DNA from: Dendrophyllia cribrosa
Taxonomy: Eukaryota; Cnidaria; Anthozoa; Scleractinia; Dendrophylliidae
NCBI GenBank assembly: GCA_024195265.1
Contig: JAJLRJ010000014.1
Coordinates: 19,122,959 to 19,186,958, forward strand
Length of the DNA stretch: 64,000 nt
Direction of reading: 5' to 3'
Shown one piece after another: positions 19,251 to 31,500 of this stretch (positions within the stretch are counted from its first letter, which is position 1; each line of letters starts with the position of its first letter). The position numbers and the translations under genes are program-made. The notes under the pieces are model-generated. The model saw only the letters and a list, made by a program, of their open reading frames with translations. It did no database searches and was not told where the DNA came from.

Positions 19251-20731
19251 TTACTCTTTCAAGTACCTTAACTTTTGCACTAACTTCTGCAATAAGGAAA
19301 CAACCATTTTAATTGAATTTTAACTGAATTTGTAAAAAGCTGTTACCAGTTTCCATGTCAAGAGATCAATCCATTCTTGCATCTCCTCCTGAGAGTCTGC
19401 ACACAAGAAAAATGTTCTGTTGGGGAAAACTATGCTGAAAGAGAAATTATGCCATATTATTTATAATTATTTTTGAATGGGAATTTATAATATTGACATG
19501 ATTATGCTAAGCAAGATGTAAGTGCGATCTTAGAGCAATTTTAGAAATAGATGAACCAGAAATTTGATGCTGAGAGTACAACTCAGGATTGCACTTTTAG
19601 TTTATATTTGTCTTCATAGCAGGTGAAGGTTTATTTATTGGGCGAAATTTCAAGGATGCACACAAGAGGGGAACACGCAAATGTCCCCCTCTCACGCACG
19701 TCCTCGAAATTTCGCCTTATAAAATAAGTTTATACTGCCAATTACAATCGACAATGCCAACAACTAATCCACCTATCAAATTTTTGGACTGTTTAAAACT
19801 AAAGTTCATTGTTTCTTAATGTGTCTTTGATCACCTACTGCATAAAATGCAACTTCAGATCGAAGATCACAGCTACTTCTCATGACTATGAAAGATTGTG
19901 ATTAAAACTATTTTAGATGAATGTCCTTTATGACACACACTCAAAAAGTTTCAGCACAATGTGTTTGCATTATAACAAACTGGATTTAATTAAATTTTCT
20001 CAATTTACAATTACCTGAAAGCATTTGGTTTTCCACATGTGTTATTTTTAAATGCCTCTTCTGCTAGTCGAAGGTCAAGCACTTTTATAGGTTTCTTATC
20101 CTGCAAAAATGTAATTTCAATATGTTATAGCGAAACTTTGAACAAGCCTTTTTTGTGACTTAACTTTTTTCCCAAAATTTGAGCTTCAAAACTTGGAGTG
20201 CGGATTATCTGCGAGAGTGACTTATACACAGGTGTTTCTGTAGTCAGAATACTAACAAAAAATATCTTATTAATACCCATCCAAGTTTCTGTATAAATTA
20301 TGGCACAGGTGGGTTTGATTTCATTCTAAATTGTGAGAATTTCTCCACCACTCCTCTTACCCCTTTCACCCCACAGAGTCAATTATGAAGACAGGTAGTG
20401 TTGATTCTAACTTTTGAGTTTGTGGATGAAATCCTATGGTGTCAGACCATTCAAATGAAACCTCTTTGGTAGTACTTTTGCATGGTACACTGTACCATTT
20501 GTTTTTCAACATTTTACACAAAGAAATTTGAATTTTTTTCTTGAATTTAGATGTTTGGCGCTCTAGGGAGTTAAAGAGTTCATGACTTTAAATATGTTCC
20601 TTACCCCTCGTTCATTGTAGTACTGAAGGGTGTTTCTGTTTGTAACAAACCAGCGTCTCTTCCAATTCTAAAACAAGATGGAACAAACAAACAAACGCCA
20701 TGAGCTCATGGATATAGCACTATAGAAATCC

Positions 20732-20786
<55 letters not shown>

Positions 20787-23700
20787 TTCATGTCATACCC
20801 AGCAACGGACTATATAGCAACTACATAAAAGAACAAACTGTTTCAGGCTTAATATTTAGTTGTTTCATATTGTCTTGAAACAGAATGATCACTCACCTTA
20901 TGAATTGCTCCTTTTTTGGTGAGGAACCCCTCTTTTGATGCAATCTATCAGGTCAAAAACCAAATAACAATTTTAAAAACTTAATCATATACTGATTATT
21001 AAATATTGCATACACCTTTCTAAAATGGTGGCCAGTTTATTATAATTATTTTACATAAATAAAATTAATAAAAAATAACAATTTTTAATTTTTATATGCA
21101 TGTTAATTACCCCTCTCTGTATTGTCAGTATGTGCAAACACACTGTACAACAGAATTTCCAAGTGAAAATGAGGCATATTTAAAAGTATAATAAATTGTC
21201 TGCCATTTTGGAATGAGGTGTTTGAATTTCAATTCACCAGTCACCTAGTATTTTTAAATAAATGCAAAGTCGTGACAACATGAGTAGTATATTACTTCTT
21301 GATATTATTTTCAGCTTTCTGCAAACTCAGATGACTTTAAAAATTTTAAGAACTTGCAGCACAGAAAAAGGATAACTGTTTAATACTCACAGACCAGTCC
21401 ATATCTACTGGTTCATGTTCAGAGGAATTTAAAGCACATGACGAGCGATCCTTAAATGAGCTTCCACAGACCACATGTCTGCTGATTTCATCATATATTG
21501 AAGGCTCTGGAACTTTGGAGGAATACGGATGTGCTAGCGTAATAGCCTGACCTAAAAATTTAAATATTTTGTGTCAGTCAATTTGAAATGTCTCCTAAAA
21601 ATTCATGCATTTGAACTCTTTTAATTCTCAATAATTAAGACATTTCTGATTCCTAAAAACTACATTCAGGCAACCAGCTATAATGACCAGCAAATGAAGA
21701 TGACCACGCATGCACTAACAACTCAAAGCTTTCAAATGACTTTTAAGGGATTATACATTATGTAGCCATGGAAGGTTATCTTTACTTCATGGTTGTCTAC
21801 ATTCCTTGTGCACTAGCAAGCTTAATCTTACTCAAACTCAAAGCTTAATGATGGTCCCACCCTCCAACTTCCATCCTCCATTTTATATACCGGTATTGTC
21901 ACAAATGTATCAGGGACAACAAGGATTTTTTTCAAGTTTGAATTTTGTTTGTTTGTTTTGGGGGGGAGTGTCAGATTGTATCCAGAACTTTTCTTAAGGT
22001 GGTGAGATTTTGGCAGATAGAATATGATAAAATGCAAGATGCTTTTTTGGTGTGTGGGAGAGGAATAAGGATAATTTTGGCCAAACTAGGGCATCTTATA
22101 AAAATTACACCCCCATTACTTTTACACCTGATCGGTTAAGTGCCTGAGTGGTGCAGTGTCAAGCAAAAACTAATAGTAATCACTGAGCAATGATAAAGAG
22201 AAAGATGTGAAATGAGTTGCTACGACTATATAGTCACACCTGTTTCTCCTCCAATGATGGGGTAGTTTTGAAAGTGCTCCAGCAACTGCTCGACACTATC
22301 AAATTCTCCAACTCCAAAGACAAATTTTCCATTATCAGAAGCCAAGGAAAAGTGCTTTACAGAATCATGGCTCCTGTTGAAATAAGATTTGTTAAAATCA
22401 CTTCCTCATTATAAGATTCTCAAAGGCTTGATTTGACCAGTTTTGATGTAGATGATGCACCCATGACCAATATTCACTGGTTTGTGAGGTTTCCAAATGA
22501 CACTAGTACTTTCTTTCTAACTTTATATCGAGGGACACTAAATGCATTCTAGTACTGTCAACTGTGATCTTAAGCCACTTACAAAAACAGCAAAAATCTG
22601 GTTATAAAGAACATCCACTTGTTAAAGGAAAATATGTTGTCCAGATGATATCCATTATTGCCAACAAGGTTAATTATTTCTTCAATAATCATATCAACAA
22701 AATTCTTGATTGTGATTGGTTGTCTGAGCACTTGCCTATTTCTTACAAAATTGGTGTGCGGTCACCTGGGTGTCCAATTTACAACTTTTTTGAATCGGAT
22801 AGCTGTAATTGGACACCCACATTACATGTGTGTCAATCAGGTGCACTTTAAAATGTTTTTTTTTTTGCTGTTTATCTACTGATTTCAAACCTATAAAAAA
22901 TATTCCTGACATTAAATAAAATTAATAAAGTCCGCATAGATTTTTTAAATCTCAAATGTTGTTATTGATGCGATTGTTGGTATTCATGAATGCCGTTTAA
23001 CCTTTCTGTTTTTTCAAGTTTGTCCTGTGTGCACCATTTGAACTTAAAAAATGATGAGGAATTTTCAGTCATGTAGTTGCTTTGTCACATTTATTTTTTT
23101 TGGCAGTGAGAAAGACTTGTGATTAAACCCATAATTGTGTGTATTTGGTTGGTTTTAAACATTGATAGGTTCAGTCAGTTTTTCTCAGTTTTGACCGCTC
23201 CAGTTTGGAAACAATTTATTGGACGTTGTGTTGCTCATAATTTTGAATTGTGCTTGCGCGATTTGAAATTACGAGCAAGGTTATTCTAGTATTCTCTAAA
23301 TAGTACTCCACTCAGTCCAATAAATTACAAGTTACCCACCTCACTGATACGGTATAATGTCCTGGGTTGTTTCTGCTTGGCCTGATTAGATAACTTCCTT
23401 GACGACCATAAGCTAGTAGCAGCACCTCGGCACTGTGTCTAGTCACATCATGGTACCATCTAAAATATCGAGAAAGTTTTAAGTGCTAATACTGACACCT
23501 TCTTTCTTTTTAAATTGTTTTCACTAATGCATAACTTACATTGTGCACATTAAATTTGTCAGTTGCATTTCTTTGTTAATATTTATTCATTTTTTGCCTA
23601 ACTGGAAGTTTCAGTCGACTTTGACAGAGAAGACAGACAACTTTCAAAATTATTGGGTGGACCCCCCCCCCCCCCCCCCCCCGCGCCCTCCCAAGGTTAC

Positions 23701-24505
23701 GACCCTTGCTTCCATCTAATTAAAATATTGACATGGGATATTGCCTTCATTACTTCCAGGACTAAACAAAATCTTCTAAATAAATATACTCCATATGTTA
23801 AATAGCAGATTAAATTCCTCAAATATTCTCAAAAGATAAATCAGACTGTTTTACCAAAACAAAAAGAATGTTTAGCCAACATATAAACAAAGAAACTTGA
23901 ATACAGCCGTTTACAAATTAGATAATTTTGAATATACACAATTAATAATACAAAGTCGAACTTTAGTTGTATCATTCATCAATTAACGAAAGACTTATTA
24001 TAATTTAACATTTTAACTTCGATCAGTTCAGTTCACTGCTTGTTTAATAAGCTGTAAATAGAAATAAGCGCAATATTACATCACAAAAGATGAAATGTTG
24101 ATCGATATAAGCTTATATATATGAACGTGACTGTATAGCTTTAACATTTCTGGGTGAAAGCGCCTCTTTTTTCTTATTTAAGAAGGAAAATAAAAACACA
24201 TGCACATATAAAAACTTAAGAGTTATTCAAATAGATACACTAGCGAGCAAATGCCGTTAAATTAAAATTCACAATGCAATAAACAATTTATGCGTGTGTA
24301 AGCTTATTTGCCGATCTAAATGCCAATAAAATACAGGAAGAAGCACGCACCGTGCGAAACAATAATTCTGCTAAATTTGTTCCATTAAATTAAAGATAAT
24401 ATTTTTCATATCCTTTTGCAAGCTAGATTATCAAAATCAACGGGTAAAAACTAAAACTTACGGAATATCCTCGATACTGTGCACTGAATACGTTGATCCC
24501 TCCAT
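19251..24505 (-). CDS. DAPP1: DAPP1/Bam32-like SH2-PH adaptor (9 exons)
   Basis: Exons on the minus strand: 24505-24462, 23459-23340, 22373-22240, 21551-21391, 20944-20897, 20667-20605, 20100-20015, 19434-19347, 19286-19251. All GT-AG, phases agree, 780 nt, 259 aa. DAPP1 (280 aa in human) is a cytosolic adaptor recruited to membrane PtdIns(3,4,5)P3/(3,4)P2 downstream of PI3K. Here an SH2 domain (WYHDVTRHSAEVLLL ... GSYLIRPS) spans about 16-100 with the phosphotyrosine-binding arginine at R41. The linker holds EPSIYDEI (Y119), aligning with the regulatory tyrosine of human DAPP1. A PH domain spans about 156-248 with KEGFLTKKG and NWKRRWF, the basic phosphoinositide-binding pattern, and ends in EWIDLLTWKL. 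The last exon (KLVQKLRYLKE, stop) is short and less certain than the rest. Confidence 0.92.
20393..20530 (+). repeat. Dispersed repeat family A copy
   Basis: TTCTAACTTTTGAGTTTGTG and GATGAAATCCTATGGTGTCA match the tandem pair at 3256-3480. In intron 6 of the DAPP1-like gene (between exons 20667-20605 and 20100-20015). Confidence 0.6.
20732..20783. repeat. (TTA)n microsatellite
   Basis: About 17 uninterrupted TTA units in the intron between exons 5 and 6 of the DAPP1-like gene. Confidence 0.95.
23664..23682. repeat. C homopolymer tract
   Basis: About 19 consecutive C in intron 1 of the DAPP1-like gene (between exons 24505-24462 and 23459-23340). Confidence 0.8.
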
Positions 24506-25522
24506 GTTTTTTGATATTTCCCGGTAAACCGAGCGCGTCAAAACAGAGAAGACTGGGGCAGAATAACTTCCAAATATGGAAATTTCGTAACTACGGAGAT
24601 TCTCATCAACAACTTTGTGGGCGCCATCTTTGTTTTGTAAATTTGAAGCAAGTGAAAGCTGTGTTCATGTCTGGATTCCTTCTCTGGCGCACGAGAGAGA
24701 CTAGAATATGTAACGTGCAAATAGAAAAAACTAAGAGCTGTCTATTTTAGTTGGTGAGTTTAGTAAATAACGCTGATGGGTCGAAAGAATGATCAATTTT
24801 TTACGATCAATCTTTGAGCCTGTCAGATTATTTTGCTCTGCATGTAAAAGGTCACTGACAGGTTTCTTTGTTTTAATAGATAAGTTATGATGTTTCGCAG
24901 TAATTTTGCAGGAGAACCAAGTTGAAATCTAGTAGCGTAAAACAATTTAATTGCTCCACTTGCGGTGGTAGCAGTTTAAATACAAAGTTTACCTCGAACA
25001 TTGTCCACTGTGACTTTTGTCATAGATTATAATATAACAGATTATAAATAATATAAGCTTAAATTAAAAGGTTAAAAGCTTATTACCTTTCATATCGTCA
25101 AATACGTTTCAGACATTATTTTTTGGTTATATTTATTACTGCAATGCACTTTAATATTATTATTGTTGTGCATGTGAAGTAAAAACGTTTTATACTTCAT
25201 GAGAGTGACTAATATAATAATTTACTGCTGTCTTTGTTTTGCTTAATTGAATTAAGGACGTATCACATGGACATCCTAGATCAAAAAGAAAGGAAATGAC
25301 TGCTATGTACATTGTACATGTAGACTAAATGATATGGTCCACTCACATTCTGACAAGAGGGAATAATAAACTTGTCCCACAAACAGAAAATTGTACCTGT
25401 GCAATAAAGTTTATGTATGTATGTATGCATTCCACATTCATGACCTGATGCAAAAACAGGAGTTAATTTTGGATATAGCACTTATAAGCTAACAGATGTA
25501 TATACCTTATTTACTTCTGCAG
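24506..25522. promoter_or_regulatory. Divergent promoter region between DAPP1-like and CFAP65
   Basis: The start codons of the two divergent genes are about 1 kb apart. GCGCCATCTTTG at about 24617-24628 resembles the YY1 site often found near animal start sites (AAGATGGCGC on the minus strand), which would place the DAPP1-like start site near 24620. CFAP65 probably has one non-coding first exon here, because a pyrimidine-rich acceptor (TTACTTCTGCAG) ends at 25522, 18 nt before its first ATG. No convincing RFX X-box was seen despite CFAP65 being a ciliary gene. Confidence 0.4.
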
Positions 25523-25540
25523 CTTGCATTGAATTTTACC

Positions 25541-28500
25541 ATGCCAGTACAAATACAGCGTAGCGTCAATCATTTTGGTATAGAGGTTGCAGACAGTGTC
25601 ACATGGCAGGGTTGGGAACCTGGTGGAGAATACACTCAACAAATTGTGCTCAAGAATGTGCAGATTAAGACACAGAAGCTACAGTACAAGTAAACAGTTT
25701 GCTCTAAAAAATACTCTTAGGTTTAGGCCAAAAAAGGGGGCAGAGTTGCTAGGAAGCCGGACTTCAAATTCAGAGTTCCGGGGTTCAAGTCCCATTCTGA
25801 CCACTAGCAAATGGCCATGGAGTTGTTTCATGATAGATGGAAGTTCAACTCCTTGGGCATGCTTGTAATATAGCCAACTTAATCCTACCAACTTCCTACC
25901 AGTTGGGATTCTTAAATGTACATGTATTTTAATAACAATTTTTCACCAAAGTGAAGGTGTATAATGGTGGATAATTGCGTAGCTACAAAGTGGCAAAAAT
26001 ATCTACCACTTTTTATTGACACTGAGGTAAATAATAAATTATTATTTACATGGTTGTCAATAAAAAGTGGTAGATAACAGTGGTATCATTGGGGTTTTAG
26101 TATATACCAAACCAGTGATAAGGTAGCCAAAAATAATTACTTTGTTTCTCACGAATGGGGAAAAACTTGTGTGTGAAATCCAGAACAATGCCTGGAGATG
26201 AATAGCAAACACTATCCACTGTTTTGTTTTTCCTGAAAAGCCCCTCACGAGTAGAGGATAAAAAGTATGTGATTATATTCATTTTAATTTATTTTTCGTA
26301 AGGGATCTCACTTGTTTGTGGAATCTGGGGTGGATCCTAAATTTGAGTAGCAAATGGTAATAGTAAACTTCCCATAAAGTTTACAAAAAATCAGTTCAGT
26401 AATTGCCAAGAAGGTGCATTTCATCTCTGCAGTTACACCCAGGATTTGCAGCATGGATCTTTGCAGTTTTTTAGTGTAATCTTTAAAGATCTTGGTATGT
26501 CTTTGGCATTGGCTTTACATAATAAAAAACACTTGAAGTATTGCGAATTTGTATCAGACCAGAATAATTTGTGGTAAAAAACCTTGGGAGAGTGCTCAAT
26601 TCAGATGATCATATGTTTGATTGGTGGTGTTAAGCTCTTGATCTCATCTAATACTGAAACAAGAAGGGGATGTTAAAGAACCCAAATCACCCAAAAAGTT
26701 ATGGGGATGTATTTCCTGGTCTTGCATACAAGTATAAGTTTTCATGTACTGATGTAGGAAGGGGATAGTCAATATACAGTAGTATTGGGTCCACAGTAAT
26801 TAAGTTAGTGTAAGATGCTGTGTATAAACAAATTAAAACTAATAAATATATATAAATCAAATAAACTTTATTGATTTCTCGATATCCATGGGTTTTTTCT
26901 AGGTCTCCATCAAGTAGATTTTTCACTACACTTTATCCCAAGCCTATTGTGCTGAGTTCTGGTACAAGTTTTACACTGCCTGTCACATTTAGACCTCTTG
27001 AAAAGGTATAAATTAAATAAATCCAGCATTGGTACAAGTGATAAAGTTAGTAGGACCTAGCCTGTGAGCAAGCTCTTGGGTTCAAGAGCCTGCCCCCCGA
27101 CCCCAAGAGCTTACTCGCAGGCTAAAGTATCTGGTATCTGTTGTGGTTTATTTTTTTTTATTTTGGTTTTAAAATGTTCAAACCAGTTTCATTTTTGTTT
27201 TCCTTTTTCTCGGATTATGGTAATGAATCTGAGACAAAGGAAAAACAAAAATTAAACTGGTTTGAATTTTTATTAAACCACAACTTATCCACCAAGAAGA
27301 TGTATCTTATTTGAAGGCAGAGATCGAGACCTTGTACAGTTCAGTCCACTCTTATGTAAATGTTTTTTTGTTTCCTTTTTATTGCTCAAACCAATATAAC
27401 TAAGGTCATTGTCATAATATTGTGTATATGTTGTGGTTTAAATTTTTCTTTGGTTTAAAAATTTTCAAACCAGTTTGATTTTGATTTTCCTTTGTCTCAG
27501 ATTCATTATCATAATGTGACACAAAAGAAAACAAAAATTGAACTGGTTTAAAAAAATTTAAAACAAAGAAAAATTTGAACCACAACATATACATGTACCT
27601 AATTAAAGCATGTGTAAACACAAATTCTTCCAAATTTGGTTAATTATCACACAAAGTTAATAACTATTTTCATATGATGTTTGCAGGGACAATATGAAGA
27701 CTGCATAGAATTTGAAACAAATGTAAGTTACAGTCCTTTAATCCTGAATGATTAGCGCTAATGCCCATAAGTAAGAACCCATTCTTATAAATTTATTTCC
27801 AGCAATTTCCGTAATGCACCTAAGTCCAAAGGAGGAGAGGCCAGGTATACATGTATGTAGGGCTTTTGACTGAAGGGCCAATACATACATACATACATAC
27901 ATAAAACTTTATTTCATCTTGAATTTCAGAGTAGCCAAAAATAGGCTAGTATCTCCGAGAAAAATAAACTTGTCAACTCTGTTCAAACCCTCCACCTTGG
28001 GCAAATTTTATCCCTTTAACCCTTTTGCATCCAAGTTTCCTCAAAATTAATTTCATTGTCTCCATAGCCAAATATTTTAATTCTCAAATAGCATTTGTCA
28101 ACTATAGCCACCTTTGGCCACTTATGGGTACGGCAACTATACTCACCTCTGGCCATGAAAGGGTTAAAGTACTCCCACTCTATCATAAACTGGATGATAG
28201 TGGCACCCTGGGGGTGGTGATAGCAGAGGTCAAATACTCCTACATGCATGGCCTGACCACCTTATTATTAATATTCACGTTATACAAGTCATGTAAGTTA
28301 TTTTACTTTCAAGACATTCAGTTTATAGGCGGCATCAACAGCAAAACCCCCAGTTTTTAGTTAATTTGGAACAAAAAGTTACAAAACTAATAGAAAATTT
28401 ACTGTCAGTGTGTTAAAACATACTACTTTATTTTTCAGGAGGGAATTTTCTCAGTTCCCATGAGAGCTGTGCTGCCAAAGGCAGATATAGCAGTACCTGA

Positions 28501-31500
28501 TTTTTTAAAGTTTGGCATGTGTGCAGTAAAGGACTGTGTTGAGGTTATGTTTCAGATCACAAATACCAGGTAAATATAAGAAAAATGTTTATGGAAAATA
28601 AAAGAATGTAATAAATAAAATGCTCTTATGCAGCTGACGGGCCTATATCAACTGAAATTTTACAGAGAGAACAACACAGCTGAAATGTACCAGTTTGCTC
28701 AAAAGCTTTCATTTAAATGGTTACATTGTATAAATCCCACTTTTATCACCTACGTTGCAAGTGGAGGTTGGGTGCCCAGGAACCTGGAGTCTTGTACTGC
28801 CAACCCAACACCAAGGCAGTAAGAACACCCCATAGGCCTGTCCTACCTGCCCTACCCATGCCCTGCATGCCAGAGCCATCCCCAGCAAATAAATAAATAA
28901 AAGAAAAAGAAACCTAAACACCCCCCCCCCCCCCCCCAGCATGAACCAGGAATGAGGGAATGCTGTCACAGGGATGCTAAAAGCTGCAAGCAACACAATG
29001 CCACACTCGCAGAATACTTGCAACAGAGAGGGCATGTGATGGTGAGCACATAAGCCACCATGGGAGACAGTTGAACTTGAGACCCCCTGCATGGTACAGT
29101 ATGCCAGTGCTTGCTAACACCAAACATGCAGCTAAGCAGACTTGTTCCTTGTCATTAACTACGGGAAGTTATATTACTTACTTTTAATCCATATTTTGTT
29201 TCTCAGTGAACTTGTGACCAAGTTCCAGTGGCAAGTGCTAGAACCGTTTTCCATTGTACCTGAAAGTGGAACAATGGCTCCAAGAACATCATGCTGCGTC
29301 AAAGCAACATTTTGCCCTAAGGTAAGGGATTATGATTTGATTTGACCTTTGGAGGTTTAAAAGAAAGAAATGGAAATAAAATTATGTTTTGTGCTGAATT
29401 TTGTACTGAGAGGATGCACAATGGTGTAGAAGATGGTGGTGTTGTAGTGGTTAGTGCATAGGACTTTAAACTGAAGGTTGGTGGTTCAAGGCCCGGGCCC
29501 GGGCCCGGTTGTTCAAAAGCCGATTAATGCTAATCCTGGATTAAAAGTTAACCGAGGATTTCATTTCTCTGTTTAAAATTGTTTTCAAAAGGTCATTTGT
29601 AGCTAGTAGTGAAGATAAGTTAAAGTCGAAACTGAAGGGCAGAAAACTTTGGAAAATTTTCAATTGTTGAGTTGTTTAATTGGATTTAAAATTGACACTT
29701 ATCCTGGGCTAGCTTAATCGTGCTTTGAACAACCATAGTGTTTCCTTAGACATGAAACTTTGCTCCTCATTGTCTCTCTCCACCCAGGTGTATAAATCAT
29801 TGCCAGCAACACAATTCTGGGTTACAAACATACCTTGCAATAGACTAGCATCCCAGAGGGGGAAGGGGGGCGAGGAAGTCCCAAATACTCCTAGTTGCTT
29901 TTTGCTGCAGAAACCAGGCTTAGCTCCAGCCATGTGGGTGTCCTGTGGCTCGTGTGCATCTTAACCCACCTACTGAATAATGAAGCCTTTGACTTAAATG
30001 TCCACAGTTAAGCTCTTGCACTAACTACGGTTATTTATGCATGCATTGTGTATCTTACCATTTGTTCCTTTCACAGGCTGCATTGGTGTATGAAGCAACT
30101 GCAGTATGTACTTACAGTGCTGGTCAAAAGACACCTTTTACAAAGCATGTGAGAATTGAAGGAATAGGTAACAATTTAAACTTGTCAATTATTAACAGGG
30201 ATTCTGACAGGGTGCGCGGGTGCGGGACCGCACAATTCGGTCAAACCCGCACAATTCCTAAAAATCCGCACAATCCCGCACAATACTTAAATATTTGATT
30301 AAAATTTTAATTAAATCAGGTATTTCTATGGATTACCAAGATTTCGAGAAACGTTTTTCAGCCCATTTTCCTTCCAAACAATCGACAAAACCCTCGCATT
30401 CCTCGAACGGCTCGAACGGATCGATATAAAAACAACAAGGCGTTCTCTTCGCCGTCCTGGGAACTAGTCTCAGTTTTACTTTTTTCCGACTTAAATTCCT
30501 ACAGATTTTTTCGCGTAGCTTTTTAGTTGTCGTTTTCCAGACATTACGACATTTTTCTTAGCAGCCTGTTGATATTTTTCGAGCGCTTTCGCTTCCTCTA
30601 TCAGTTTAATATGTCGGGGACCGAAGAAGAAACACCGAAGAAATGTACCGGCGGTCGCGCCGAAATGAATGTCACTCTGTCTGAATTATTTTCGCAAAGA
30701 ACTGATCAAGTTTGCGAATCGACAAACAAACTACATGTATTAAAGCGCTGGAACTTCGGATTGATAGGAGAAAATTGTTAAGTTCTGTTCAGAATACTGG
30801 ATTTGATTTTTTCAATCAAGTGAATGACGTTTTCATTCAAGAAAATGCAAAACAAACATGCTATTAAATTACATTTAGCACGCAATTTGCATACATCTCG
30901 AGGTTGTGTTTTTGTGGCAAACTTTCGAAGAAATTGTGTGAACCTTTAATGGAAATTATTCACACTACATAAAATGTACGGATTTTTCATAAAGGAACTC
31001 GCAACAGACCGGAAACATTTCATTTAAAGGTGGTATTTCGGTTTTACCCGATCGAGTTTATCGTGTCACGCAATGTGATTTTGTTGAGACAAATAAACTT
31101 TTGTGAAGAAAAACAGCCGCAAATTGGCGATTGCTGGGTACATTTTAATCCCAAAGTAAAACATCTATTTGTATTTTTCATTTATACAGAATTTCCTCCC
31201 TGTCATATTTTTCTGGCCTGGCTAGAACACTGGTGATCGAATATTTGGTTGGTCACAAGATTGCGCAATCCCGCACAATCGAAGATATTTCCCGCACAAT
31301 TTGCCTCAAAACTCCCGCACAATTTTAGATTTTTTCCCGCACCCTGTCAGAATCCCTGTATTAAGAAGTTCATCAAGAATCTAGATTCCATAGGACCATA
31401 TAACATATTGTGGTAAACTTGGCACCAAGCACATTTTTAACTTGTGGACATGCGAAGCGACTTGAACGAGTTATAGTAGTGAGACAAAATTTCACTCACT

